Shown one piece after another: positions 10,122 through 18,506 of a stretch of DNA of 63,394 bases. This DNA comes from Roseovarius sp. GTDB taxonomy: Bacteria > Pseudomonadota > Alphaproteobacteria > Rhodobacterales > Rhodobacteraceae. A program made the translations under genes and the position numbers. Each line of letters starts with the position of its first letter. Within the stretch, counting starts at the first letter, position 1. The notes beneath the pieces were generated by a model. It was given only the letters and a program-made list of their open reading frames with translations. It ran no database searches and was not told where the DNA came from. The stretch is taken from NCBI GenBank assembly GCA_002720475.1, contig PBIL01000011.1, forward strand, positions 77,372 through 140,765, written 5' to 3'.

Positions 10122-11210
10122 TCATTGCGCCATCTCCGGCACATCAGTCGGCGCGACGCGCCAGTCATCGACATAGACACTGACCGCGCCGGGGTCGAAC
10201 TGCGCGCGCAGGTCGCCTGCGGGCAGGGCCAGCCCCTCGGGCAGGATCGCGTTGAGCGCCTGCCCCTCGAAATCGAGCCGCGCGATGCGGTGGCGGCCCA
10301 CATCCTCGATGCGCTTCACCGTCACCGGCAGACCCTCGCTGCCCAGCGTCACGAATTCGGGGCGCACGCCGATTTCCACGCGCCCCCGCGGCTGCCCGTA
10401 ATCGGCCCCGAGCGTCACCGCGTGGCCTGCCACCCGCGCGCGGTCGTCTTCCACCTCGGCGGGCAGGAGGTTCATCCCCGGACTGCCGATGAAATACCCC
10501 ACGAAGGTATGCGCGGGCCGCTCGAACAATTCCTGAGGCGTGCCCACCTGCACCACGCGCCCGTCATGCATCACCACAACCTTGTCGGCGAAGGTCAGCG
10601 CCTCTGTCTGGTCGTGGGTGACATAGATCATCGTGTGCCCGAACTCGTGATGCAGCGCCTTGAGTTGCGTGCGCAGCTCCCATTTCATGTGCGGGTCGAT
10701 CACCGTCAGCGGCTCGTCGAAGAGAAGCGCGTTGACGTCCTCGCGCACCATGCCCCGGCCAAGGCTGATCTTCTGCTTGGCATCCGCCGTCAGCCCCCGC
10801 GCCTTGCGGTCAAGCTCGGCCTCCATGCCGATCATCGCGGCGATCGCCTGCACCCGCGCCGCGACATAGCCCGGCTCCGCGCCCCGGTTGCGCAGCGGAA
10901 AGGCCAGGTTCTGCCGCACGGTCATGGTGTCGTAGACCACCGGAAACTGGAAGACCTGCGCGATGTTGCGCGCCGCCGTCGGCTCTTCGGTCACGTCCCT
11001 GTCGTCGAAGAGAATGCGCCCGCGCGTGGGCCGCAACAGCCCCGAGATGATGTTCAGGAGCGTGGACTTGCCGCAGCCCGAGGCCCCGAGAAGCGCATAG
11101 GCCTCGCCATCGCCCCAGACATGGGTCATTTGCTTGAGCGCCCAGTCCTCCTCGCGCGATGGCGCGGGCAGGTAGCTGTGGGCAAGCTTGTCGAGCGTGA
11201 TCCTGGCCAT
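10122..11210 (-). CDS. glpT: Glycerol ABC importer, ATPase subunit 2
   Basis: 362 aa MalK/UgpC-type ATPase. Walker A is GASGCGKST, Walker B NALLFDEP, and the switch His is in YVTHDQTEAL. A C-terminal regulatory beta domain covers about residues 240-362. The ABC signature is not LSGGQ but LTADAKQKISLGRG, so the ATP site this motif completes is probably degenerate. GlpS supplies the canonical signature. Not to be confused with the E. coli GlpT antiporter. The gene follows glpS after 9 bp. Confidence 0.9.
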   Translation of the reverse strand: MARITLDKLAHSYLPAPSREEDWALKQMTHVWGDGEAYALLGASGCGKSTLLNIISGLLRPTRGRILFDDRDVTEEPTAARNIAQVFQFPVVYDTMTVRQNLAFPLRNRGAEPGYVAARVQAIAAMIGMEAELDRKARGLTADAKQKISLGRGMVREDVNALLFDEPLTVIDPHMKWELRTQLKALHHEFGHTMIYVTHDQTEALTFADKVVVMHDGRVVQVGTPQELFERPAHTFVGYFIGSPGMNLLPAEVEDDRARVAGHAVTLGADYGQPRGRVEIGVRPEFVTLGSEGLPVTVKRIEDVGRHRIARLDFEGQALNAILPEGLALPAGDLRAQFDPGAVSVYVDDWRVAPTDVPEMAQ

Positions 11211-11219
11211 TTCTCCCCC

Positions 11220-12308
11220 TCAGGCCGCCTGCGCATAGGCCGCCGGGGCCACCAGCGCGCCATCGGTCGAAAACACGTAGACATGCGCCGGATCGAGCCA
11301 GACCCGCAGCATGGCCCCAAGCTCCAGATCGCGCACCCCGTGGATGAGGCCCACCCACCGCTCGCCATGGTGATCGAGATGCACGAAGGTCTCCGACCCG
11401 GTGATCTCCGTCACCCGGAGCCGCGCCTCGAATGCCATCGCCGCGCCGCCGGGCCGGTCGATCTCGAGGTGATTGGGCCGGAACCCCGCAAGGTAACGAC
11501 CATCGGCCAGCTGCGCGAGGCTGCCGATCGCCGGCACCTCCTGCCCGTCGCCGAAGCGGATGCTGTCCCCTGTCTTGGTCACGGCAAGGAAATTCATCGG
11601 CGGATCGCTGAAGACCCGCGCGGTGGTCGCGTCCTTCGGCTGGCGATAGACCTCCGGCGTCGGGCCGAACTGCGTGACCCGTCCCTCCCAGAGCGTGGCC
11701 GTGTTGCCGCCCAGCAGGAGCGCCTCCTCCGGCTCGGTCGTGGCATAGACGAAGATGCTGCCCGCCGCCTCGAAGATGCGCGGGATCTCGAGGCGCAGCT
11801 CCTCGCGCAATTTGTAGTCGAGATTGGCCAGCGGCTCATCCAGAAGCACGAGCCCCGCCCCCTTCACCAGCGCCCGCGCCAGCGCGCAGCGCTGCTGCTG
11901 CCCGCCCGAGAGCTCCAGCGGGCGACGCCCGAGCAGCGGCGTGAGCTGCAGCAGCGCGGCGGTCTCCCGCACCGCCCGGTCGATTTCGGCGACCGGCTTG
12001 CGCTGGAGCCGCAGCGGCGAGGCGATGTTGTCATAGACGCTCATCGAGGGATAGTTGATGAACTGCTGATAGACCATCGCCACGGCCCGATCCTGCACCC
12101 GCATGCCGGTGACGTCCTGCCCCTGCCACAGGATCCGGCCCGTCGCGGGCCGGTCGAGCCCGGCCATCAGCCGCATGAGCGAGGTCTTGCCCGAGAGCGT
12201 GGGCCCGAGCAGCACGTTCATCGTGCCGGGCAGGAGCGTTAGATCGGTCGGGTGGACATGCACCTGCCCGTTCACCACCTTGGACACCCCCTCCAGCGTC
12301 AGCGTCAC
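11220..12308 (-). CDS. glpS: Glycerol ABC importer, ATPase subunit 1
   Basis: 362 aa. Walker A is GPTLSGKTS, the signature is the canonical LSGGQQQR, and Walker B is GLVLLDEP. The switch-loop His is replaced: YATTEPEEAL where GlpT has YVTHDQTEAL. With GlpT's non-canonical signature, this suggests an asymmetric heterodimer with one strong ATP site. The 5' end overlaps the glpD stop codon by 4 bp (ATGA), indicating translational coupling between the dehydrogenase and the importer. Confidence 0.9.
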   Translation of the reverse strand: MTLTLEGVSKVVNGQVHVHPTDLTLLPGTMNVLLGPTLSGKTSLMRLMAGLDRPATGRILWQGQDVTGMRVQDRAVAMVYQQFINYPSMSVYDNIASPLRLQRKPVAEIDRAVRETAALLQLTPLLGRRPLELSGGQQQRCALARALVKGAGLVLLDEPLANLDYKLREELRLEIPRIFEAAGSIFVYATTEPEEALLLGGNTATLWEGRVTQFGPTPEVYRQPKDATTARVFSDPPMNFLAVTKTGDSIRFGDGQEVPAIGSLAQLADGRYLAGFRPNHLEIDRPGGAAMAFEARLRVTEITGSETFVHLDHHGERWVGLIHGVRDLELGAMLRVWLDPAHVYVFSTDGALVAPAAYAQAA

Positions 12309-13897
12309 GCGCTTGCCCTCCCTGTCTTCGGCGCGTCGCGCGCCGCGCGCATCCAGTCGTCAAGCGCGGCGATCTCGGCCCCGGTCATCTTCAGCCCCAG
12401 CCGCGTGCGCCGCCAGACCACATCCGCCGCCTCTCGGGCATATTCGCGGCGCATCTGCCAGCGCAGCTCGGCCTCGGTCAGCGTCGCGCCGAAATCGCGC
12501 CCCAGATCGCCGGGCTCCTTCGCCGTGCCCAGGATCTCCGCTGCCTCCGTCCCGTAGGCGCGCACCAGCCGCCGCGCGTGGGCCTCGTCCAGGAACGGAT
12601 AACGCCGCCGCAGACTGTCCACCAGCGCCCCGAACCCGTCAACGTCGAAATCCCCGCCGGGCAGCGCCACACCCGCCGTCCAGTCCCCACCCGCCTGCGG
12701 GAAATGCGGGGCGAGCCGCGCCAGCGCCGCCTCGGCCAGCCGCCGATAGGTGGTGATCTTGCCGCCGAAGACATTGAGCAGCGGCGCGCCCGCCTCGTCG
12801 AGCGAGAGCACATAGTCGCGCGTCGCCGCCGTCGCCGATCTGGCGCCGTCGTCGTAGAGCGGACGCACGCCCGAATAGGTCCAGACGATATCGGCCTCGG
12901 TGACGGGCCGCTTGAAATAGGCGCTGGCAAAGCGGCAGAGATAGGCCGCCTCCTCCGGCGTGCATTCGGGGCGCGTGTCCGCGCTCTCGTGCTCGGCGTC
13001 GGTCGTGCCGATCAGGGTAAAGTCGCCCTCATAGGGAATGGCGAAGATGATCCGCCCGTCAGCGCCTTGAAAGAAATAGCACTTGTCGTGGTCATAAAGC
13101 CTGCGCGTGACGATATGGCTGCCACGCACCAGCCGCACGCCTTCGGTGGAATTGAGCCGCAGCACGCCGCCGATCACGTCGCGCACCCAGGGCCCCGCGG
13201 CATTCACGAGCGCGCGCGCCTGCACCTGCTCGCGCGCGCCATCCGCCTCGAGTGTGACGCGCCAGAGATCACCCGCGCGCTCGGCGGCGATCACACGGGT
13301 GCGCGGGCGGATCGTGGCCCCCCGCGCCTCGGCATCGCGCGCGTTGAGCACGACAAGCCGGCTGTCCTCGATCCAGCAATCCGAATATTCGAAGGCGTGG
13401 GCGAATTTCTCCTTCAGCGGCGCGCCCTCCGGGCTGTTTCGCAGATCGAGCGTGCGCGTGCCGGGCAGGATCCGCCGCCCGCCCATATGGTCGTAGAGAA
13501 AAAGCCCGAGCCGGATGAGCCAGGCGGGCCTGCGCCCCCGCATCCAGGGCATGAGCGCCGACAGAAGCCGCGAGGTCGGCGTCTCGGCCTCGAAGCGCAT
13601 GTCGGGATGGTAGGGCAGCACGAACCGCATCGGCCAGGAGATGTGCGGCATGGCGCGCAGCAGAACCTCACGCTCCACCAGCGCCTCGCGCACGAGGCGG
13701 AACTCGAAATATTCCAGATAGCGCAGCCCGCCGTGAAAGAGCTTGGTCGAGGCCGAGGACGTGGCCTGTGCCAGATCGTCCTTCTCGGCCAGCATGACGC
13801 TGAGGCCCCGCCCCGCCGCGTCGCGCGCGATCCCGCAGCCGTTGATACCGCCGCCGATGACGAAGAGATCGACGATATCGCCCTCGGCGCGCTCCAC
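12305..13897 (-). CDS. glpD: FAD-dependent glycerol-3-phosphate dehydrogenase
   Basis: 530 aa. I chose the GTG at 13897 because it lies just after a strong Shine-Dalgarno (GGGGAGGAG) and just before the FAD-binding fold. DLFVIGGGINGCGIARDAAG gives the dinucleotide-binding GxGxxG. GlpD oxidises sn-glycerol 3-phosphate to dihydroxyacetone phosphate at the inner membrane and feeds electrons to quinone. It is the first gene of the glp operon and overlaps glpS by 4 bp. The 239-bp region upstream is shared with divergent glpR and contains likely operators. Confidence 0.95.
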   Translation of the reverse strand: MERAEGDIVDLFVIGGGINGCGIARDAAGRGLSVMLAEKDDLAQATSSASTKLFHGGLRYLEYFEFRLVREALVEREVLLRAMPHISWPMRFVLPYHPDMRFEAETPTSRLLSALMPWMRGRRPAWLIRLGLFLYDHMGGRRILPGTRTLDLRNSPEGAPLKEKFAHAFEYSDCWIEDSRLVVLNARDAEARGATIRPRTRVIAAERAGDLWRVTLEADGAREQVQARALVNAAGPWVRDVIGGVLRLNSTEGVRLVRGSHIVTRRLYDHDKCYFFQGADGRIIFAIPYEGDFTLIGTTDAEHESADTRPECTPEEAAYLCRFASAYFKRPVTEADIVWTYSGVRPLYDDGARSATAATRDYVLSLDEAGAPLLNVFGGKITTYRRLAEAALARLAPHFPQAGGDWTAGVALPGGDFDVDGFGALVDSLRRRYPFLDEAHARRLVRAYGTEAAEILGTAKEPGDLGRDFGATLTEAELRWQMRREYAREAADVVWRRTRLGLKMTGAEIAALDDWMRAARDAPKTGRASA

Positions 13898-13969
13898 GAT
13901 GCGATCTCCTCCCCGGTCTCGATGAACGCAAACGAAACAGCAACCGGCCGCTTCAGTCAACCACGAAAG

Positions 13970-13982
13970 TTCGTTTATGTTC
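13970..13982 (+). promoter_or_regulatory. Candidate GlpR operator 1
   Basis: TTCGTTTATGTTC. It differs by one base from the reverse complement of 14101-14113 and resembles the half-sites bound by DeoR-family GlpR (TTCG...TGTTCG). It sits about 75 bp upstream of the glpD start. Confidence 0.55.
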
Positions 13983-14047
13983 CTTTTGCATTGCATCTGC
14001 CTCCCGCGGCGGTCCTTCCTGCCTTCGCCGGACTCGCGCGGCGTCAC

Positions 14048-14077
14048 GCAGGGGCGATTGCCCCGAATCGCCCCTGC
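14048..14077. repeat. Perfect 12-bp inverted repeat with 6-bp loop
   Basis: The arms GCAGGGGCGATT (14048-14059) and AATCGCCCCTGC (14066-14077) are exactly complementary. It lies between the two candidate operators. No T-tract follows, so it is more likely a protein site or leader hairpin than a terminator. Confidence 0.85.
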
Positions 14078-14100
14078 CCGCTTGCGCCCGTCGCGAAACC

Positions 14101-14113
14101 GAACATAATCGAA
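14101..14113 (-). promoter_or_regulatory. Candidate GlpR operator 2
   Basis: On the minus strand it reads TTCGATTATGTTC, matching site 1 at 12 of 13 positions. It lies 24 bp upstream of the glpR start, suited to autoregulation. Confidence 0.55.
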
Positions 14114-14136
14114 CACCACATCAGCACAGGCCCGCC

Positions 14137-14907
14137 ATGTCCCAGAGCTTTCGCCAGCCCGATATCCTCGAGATCGCCCGCGCCGAGGGCAAGGTCATGG
14201 TCGAGGACCTCGCCTGCCGCTTCAACGTCACCGTCCAGACCATCCGCCGCGACCTCGCGGAGCTTGCCAATGCGGGCAAGCTCGAGCGCGTGCATGGCGG
14301 CGCGATCCTGCCCTCGGGCGTCACCAACATCCTCTACGAGGAGCGCCGCCGCCTCAACGAGTCCGCCAAGACCGCCATCGGGCGCGCCTGCGCTGCCGCC
14401 ATCCCCGAGAAGTGCTCGATCTTTCTCGACATCGGCACCACTACCGAGGCGGTGGCGCGGGCGCTCATCGACCACCGCAACCTGATGGTCGTGACCAACA
14501 ACATGAACGTGGCGCGGATCCTGTCGGCCAATCCCGAATGCGAGATCGTGCTGGCGGGCGGCGCGCTCCGACGCTCCGACAACGGGCTCGTGGGCCACCT
14601 CACGGCGCGCGCCATCGAGAATTTCAAGTTCGACCATGCGATCCTCGGCTGCTCGGCGCTGGACGAGGACGGAGACATGCTCGATTTCGACATCCAGGAG
14701 GTGCTGGTCGGCCAGACGCTGCTGAAGCGCTCGCGCGACGTGATGCTGGTGGCCGACACCTCCAAGTTCCACCGCAGCGCGCCGGTGCGCATCGGCTCGC
14801 TGCGCGACGTGGACCACGTCTTCACCGACGCCCCCCTGCCCGCGCCGCTCTCCGCGCGCTGCGCCGACTGGGGCACGCGCGTCCACGTCGCCGCCCCCTG
14901 GCCCTGA
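14137..14907 (+). CDS. glpR: DeoR-family glycerol regulon repressor
   Basis: 256 aa. The N-terminal winged HTH (residues about 6-57, VEDLACRFNVTVQTIRRDL) is followed by the sugar-phosphate-sensing DeoR domain with FLDIGTTTEAVA and ADTSKFHRSAP. In the known family the repressor releases DNA on binding glycerol 3-phosphate. Its divergent position next to the glp operon, with twin operator-like sequences between, supports the name. It is followed at once by a repeat/terminator-like block. Confidence 0.9.
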   Translation: MSQSFRQPDILEIARAEGKVMVEDLACRFNVTVQTIRRDLAELANAGKLERVHGGAILPSGVTNILYEERRRLNESAKTAIGRACAAAIPEKCSIFLDIGTTTEAVARALIDHRNLMVVTNNMNVARILSANPECEIVLAGGALRRSDNGLVGHLTARAIENFKFDHAILGCSALDEDGDMLDFDIQEVLVGQTLLKRSRDVMLVADTSKFHRSAPVRIGSLRDVDHVFTDAPLPAPLSARCADWGTRVHVAAPWP

Positions 14908-14968
14908 TTTCTTCTGGCCGCGAATATCCCGGGGGTGCCGCGCGAATGCGCAAGGGGGCAGAGCCCCC
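14908..14968 (+). repeat. 3'-end repeat with terminator-like hairpin, copy 1
   Basis: It begins at the base after the glpR stop codon. TTTCTTCTGGCCG and ATATCCCGGGGGTG are shared with 39101-39154 downstream of the thiolase. The block ends in the hairpin GGGGGC-AGA-GCCCCC (14954-14968). A dispersed family element that may act as a terminator. Confidence 0.7.
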
Positions 14969-15913
14969 CTAGAACACCGAATGATCCCCGAGCGCGACGC
15001 TGACCTCGCCGCGGGCGAGGCGGGCATAGAAACCCGCCAGCGTCTCGGTCCCGGTCTCGGGCGTGGCCGCCGCGTCGTAGCGCCCGGTTTCGGGGTCGAG
15101 CACCAGCATCGACTCGGTGGCATAGTAGCGCCCGATCCGCGCCAGTTCGGCCTTGTCCGCAAGCCGCGCGCTCACCCGCCCCAAGAGGCTGAGCGCGCCC
15201 ACGACCCCGTCCATCATCCGCAGGGGCACATGGGCAAAACGCGGCGCGCGTCCGAGCGCAGCAAAGAGCATCTCGCCCTGATCGCGCGGCGTGATCGCGG
15301 GCCCCGGCCCCCCGATGGGCAGCACCCGGTTCCACCGGCCCGGATCGTCGAGACAGCCCAGCAGGAAGCGCGCGAGATCGCCGTCCGAGATCGGCTTGCA
15401 GGCCGTGCGCCGCCCGTCGCCGAAGAGCAGGAAGGGCCTGCCCGCCCGCAGCCGCGCCACCTGCCCCGAGAGCGACTTGAAATAGGCGGTCGGTCGCACG
15501 ACGGAATGGCGCAGCCCCGAGGCCGCAAGCGCCGCCTCTGCCGCAAGCTTGGCGTGCTGGAACGCCAGAAGCGGCCGCTGCACGCAGATCGCCGAGAGGA
15601 GCACGAAATGCGCGCCCCGCTCTTGCGCCGCTTCGATGGCCGCGACCGTGGCGGCGTGATCGACGGCCCAGGCATCCTGCGGCGCGCCCGTGCGCGAGGC
15701 CACGCAGCAGATCACCGCCTCCGCCCCGCTCGCGGCAAGTGCCTGCGCCACGGTGTCGAAGTGCAGCCGCGCCGCGGCGGGCAGGCCGTCGCCCCCGCCC
15801 GCATGGTGCTGCCGCAGCAGGCAATGCGCCTCTCGCCCCTCGTCCAGCGCCGCCGCCACCACCGCGCGCCCGATGGTCCCCGTGGCCCCCAGGACGAGAA
15901 CCCGCCCCGTCAT
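14969..15913 (-). CDS. bciA: Divinyl (proto)chlorophyllide 8-vinyl reductase-type SDR
   Basis: 314 aa. The N-terminal NAD(P)-binding motif is VLVLGATGTIGRA. SVVRPTAYFKSLSGQV, KAELARIGRYYATESMLV and the C-terminal LGDHSVF are characteristic of BciA, which reduces the 8-vinyl group of divinyl chlorophyllide with NADPH during (bacterio)chlorophyll synthesis. The start overlaps the moeA stop by 4 bp, so it is translated as the last gene of the molybdenum cofactor operon. No other photosynthesis gene lies in the window, so phototrophy is only suggested. A different epimerase-like activity cannot be excluded. Confidence 0.8.
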   Translation of the reverse strand: MTGRVLVLGATGTIGRAVVAAALDEGREAHCLLRQHHAGGGDGLPAAARLHFDTVAQALAASGAEAVICCVASRTGAPQDAWAVDHAATVAAIEAAQERGAHFVLLSAICVQRPLLAFQHAKLAAEAALAASGLRHSVVRPTAYFKSLSGQVARLRAGRPFLLFGDGRRTACKPISDGDLARFLLGCLDDPGRWNRVLPIGGPGPAITPRDQGEMLFAALGRAPRFAHVPLRMMDGVVGALSLLGRVSARLADKAELARIGRYYATESMLVLDPETGRYDAAATPETGTETLAGFYARLARGEVSVALGDHSVF

Positions 15914-18018
15914 CCGCCCAGGAAACTGGCAAAGGGGAGATAGCGCACCGGATCGCCCGGCCGGATCTCGGCCGCCCCGTCGGGCAGTTCCACCAGCCCC
16001 TCGGCCCAGCTCAGGCCGCTGATCCGCCCCGATCCTTCGGAGCGGAACACCTCCACGTGCCCCTCCCGGATACGCGCGCGCAGATATTCGCGCCGGCCGG
16101 GCTTCTTGCTTTTCTCGAAGGCCGCAGGCACGTCGAACCCCTGCGGCTCGGCCCATCCCGCCCCTGCAAGGCAGCGCAGCGCGGGGCGCGCGAAAATCAG
16201 CGTGCAGACGAGCGCCGCCACCGGGTTGCCCGGCAGGCCGAAGACCGGCACACCGCCCCAGACCCCGAGAGCGAGGGGCCGCCCCGGCTTGAGCGCGATG
16301 CGCCATTCGGCCATCGCCCCTGCCTCGTTCAGGAGCGCCGAGACGTGATCCTCGTCCCCCGAGGACGCCCCGCCCGAGGTCAGGATCACATCCGCCTCCG
16401 CCGCGCCCCGGTCAAGCGCGGCGCGGAGCGCGGCGCGATCATCCCTGATCCGTCCAAGGTCCACGACCTCATATCCCATCTGCACCACAAGCGCCGTCAG
16501 CATCGGGCGGTTGGCATCGAAAATCTGCCCCGGCGCGGCCTCTGCCCCCGGCTCCACCAGCTCGTCCCCGGTCGAGATCACGGCCACGCGCAACCGCTCG
16601 TACACGGTCAGCTCCGACACGCCCACCGCCGCGCAAAGCGCCAGATCGGCAGGCGTCAGCACGCGCCCCGGCTCCAGCACGGTCGCGCCCGCCGCCACAT
16701 CCTCGCCCGCGCGCCGCGTGTTGGCCCCCCGCCTGAGGCCCGCGCGAAAGGCGATGCGCCCCTCGCCCACGGTCACATCCTCCTGCAAAATGACGGTATC
16801 GACCCCCTCGGGCAGCGCCGCGCCGGTCAGCACCCGCACCGCATGGCCCGGCGGCACCGCGCCCGGATAGGGCACCCCCGCCGCCGCGCGACCCTCCACA
16901 AGCGGCAAGACCTGATCGCCCTCCCCCAGCGAAGCATGGGCAAATCCATAGCCATCCACCGCCGTGTTGGCCTCCGGCGGGTTGGCGCGCCGCGCGACGA
17001 CCGGCGCGGCCAGCACCCGGCCCGCTGCCTGCCCGAGCGCCACGCGCTCCTGCCCCACGACACGGGCCAGCCGCGCGCGCAGCAGCGCGAGCGCATCGTC
17101 CACCGGCGTCCAGTCCACGCCCGCAGGCAGGGCAAAGCAATCGTCGCGCAGCGGCGGCGGTTTCAGCGTGTCGTCGCAGGCGCGCATCAACTCCTCCTCG
17201 TGGCCGAGGCCGAAAATCCAGCCCTCTTCGGGGGCCTCCACCGCCAGCATGGCGGCGAGCCGGTCCTGTGGCAAGCGTGCCAGCCCCCGCGCCATCAGCC
17301 GCACCTGATGCGCGTCGCGGATGCCGCCCGCGGCTTCGGCGCGCCTGACGGCCCTGTTGATCAGCCCCGGCCAGACCTCAACCAGCACCACCGGCGCGTC
17401 CGGCGCCTCGAAGGGCCAGACGGCGAGATCTCCAGCAAAGCGCCGCCGCAGCCGGTTCAGCACCGGCAACCCGATCAGCACCTGCCCGCCCACGGCCCCC
17501 GCACCGCCCATCTGCCAGGCGCTGAACGACCCCGGCGCACCCTCATCGGCACGCCGCCGATCAGGCAGGCCGTGCCCCGCCCGCGTATCGCGGCGCGGCA
17601 GCCCCTCGATCTCGCGCTTGAGGCCGTTGAACCAGAAGGGCCCCAAACCGGGAAACCGCGCGTTGATCTGCGCCGCCACGTCAAAACGGTTGTTGGCGCG
17701 CGGGGCGTCCTCGATCCGCGCCTCCAGCCAGTCCCAGACCGCGAAAGGATTGTCCGAACCGGTCAGCGCCCGCGCGAACCCCTCCGGGAAGCCGAACGGA
17801 AAATCGCACCCGATGAACAGACGACGCCCCGCCGCGCGCTCGGTCTCGATCAGATCGACAAGGGCGGCCTCGGCCTCCGCCCGGTTGCGCAGGTAGCACG
17901 GTGCCTCCTCTCGCCCGGCCCGCACCAGCCCCAGCCAGATCGCATCGCGGCGCGGGCGCGGCCCGGTATCGTTGCCGCTCGACCAGTCCAGCATGGCAAA
18001 GCTGTCGAACGGGGTCAC
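15910..18018 (-). CDS. moeA: Molybdopterin molybdotransferase with extra N-terminal domain
   Basis: 702 aa. The start is the GTG at 18018, overlapping the mobB stop (GTGA). From about residue 295 the protein is MoeA: NTAVDGYGFA, VRVLTGAALPEGVDTVI, ISTGDELVEPG, LTSGGASSGDEDHV and FGLPGNPVAALV are all present. MoeA inserts molybdate into adenylated molybdopterin. The first 290 or so residues are a separate domain (LDWSSGNDTG, CDFPFGFPEG, NGLKREIEGLP) whose family I do not recognise; the acidic CDFPFG pattern is reminiscent of DUF429-type proteins. Operon position between mobB and bciA supports cofactor work. Confidence 0.88.
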   Translation of the reverse strand: MTPFDSFAMLDWSSGNDTGPRPRRDAIWLGLVRAGREEAPCYLRNRAEAEAALVDLIETERAAGRRLFIGCDFPFGFPEGFARALTGSDNPFAVWDWLEARIEDAPRANNRFDVAAQINARFPGLGPFWFNGLKREIEGLPRRDTRAGHGLPDRRRADEGAPGSFSAWQMGGAGAVGGQVLIGLPVLNRLRRRFAGDLAVWPFEAPDAPVVLVEVWPGLINRAVRRAEAAGGIRDAHQVRLMARGLARLPQDRLAAMLAVEAPEEGWIFGLGHEEELMRACDDTLKPPPLRDDCFALPAGVDWTPVDDALALLRARLARVVGQERVALGQAAGRVLAAPVVARRANPPEANTAVDGYGFAHASLGEGDQVLPLVEGRAAAGVPYPGAVPPGHAVRVLTGAALPEGVDTVILQEDVTVGEGRIAFRAGLRRGANTRRAGEDVAAGATVLEPGRVLTPADLALCAAVGVSELTVYERLRVAVISTGDELVEPGAEAAPGQIFDANRPMLTALVVQMGYEVVDLGRIRDDRAALRAALDRGAAEADVILTSGGASSGDEDHVSALLNEAGAMAEWRIALKPGRPLALGVWGGVPVFGLPGNPVAALVCTLIFARPALRCLAGAGWAEPQGFDVPAAFEKSKKPGRREYLRARIREGHVEVFRSEGSGRISGLSWAEGLVELPDGAAEIRPGDPVRYLPFASFLGG

Positions 18019-18506
18019 AGCCCCACCTCGGCCAATATGAAATCGGCAATCGCGCGCGTGTCGTTGAGATCGAACACCGGCCGGTCGAGATCGAGCGCCA
18101 CGTCGCTTGCCACCGCGCGGATGGTCGGATCGCCCGGCGCGATGAGGGGATTGCCCGTCCCGGCGCGGAACGCCTCCACCTTGGGATGGCTGTCGCGCTT
18201 GTAGCCTTCGACCAGCACCAGGTCGCAGGGCGCGAGCATCGCCAGCAGATCGGCCAGCGCGGGCTCCGCCTGCCCGCGCAATTCGCGCATGAGCGCCACC
18301 CGGTGCCGTGAGGCCAGCAGCACCTCGCCCGCCCCCGCCGCGCGATGCCGGTAGCTGTCGCGCCCCGGATGATCCACGTCGAAGCTGTGATGCGCGTGCT
18401 TGACGGTCGAGACGCTGAAGCCCCGCGCCACCATCTCCGCGACCAGCCGCTCCATCAGCCCGGTCTTGCCCGCGTTCTTCCAGCCGGTCACGCCATAGAG
18501 CCTCAT
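18015..18506 (-). CDS. mobB: Molybdopterin-guanine dinucleotide biosynthesis adaptor
   Basis: 163 aa. The P-loop is at the N-terminus (VTGWKNAGKTGLMERLV), then KHAHHSFDVDHPGRDSYRHR and LVLVEGYKRDSHPKVE, all typical of MobB. This GTP-binding protein assists MobA in attaching GMP to molybdopterin. It overlaps mobA by 4 bp on one side and moeA by 4 bp on the other. Length is normal for the family. Confidence 0.94.
   Translation of the reverse strand: MRLYGVTGWKNAGKTGLMERLVAEMVARGFSVSTVKHAHHSFDVDHPGRDSYRHRAAGAGEVLLASRHRVALMRELRGQAEPALADLLAMLAPCDLVLVEGYKRDSHPKVEAFRAGTGNPLIAPGDPTIRAVASDVALDLDRPVFDLNDTRAIADFILAEVGL

Larger units (their letters stand above)
13898..14136. promoter_or_regulatory. glpD-glpR divergent control region
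   Basis: This 239-bp gap separates divergent glpD and glpR and is visibly more AT-rich between 13921 and 13995. It contains two near-identical 13-mers in opposite orientation and a perfect 12-bp inverted repeat (listed separately). Promoters for both directions must lie here; no clear -35/-10 pair could be fixed by eye. Confidence 0.7.
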
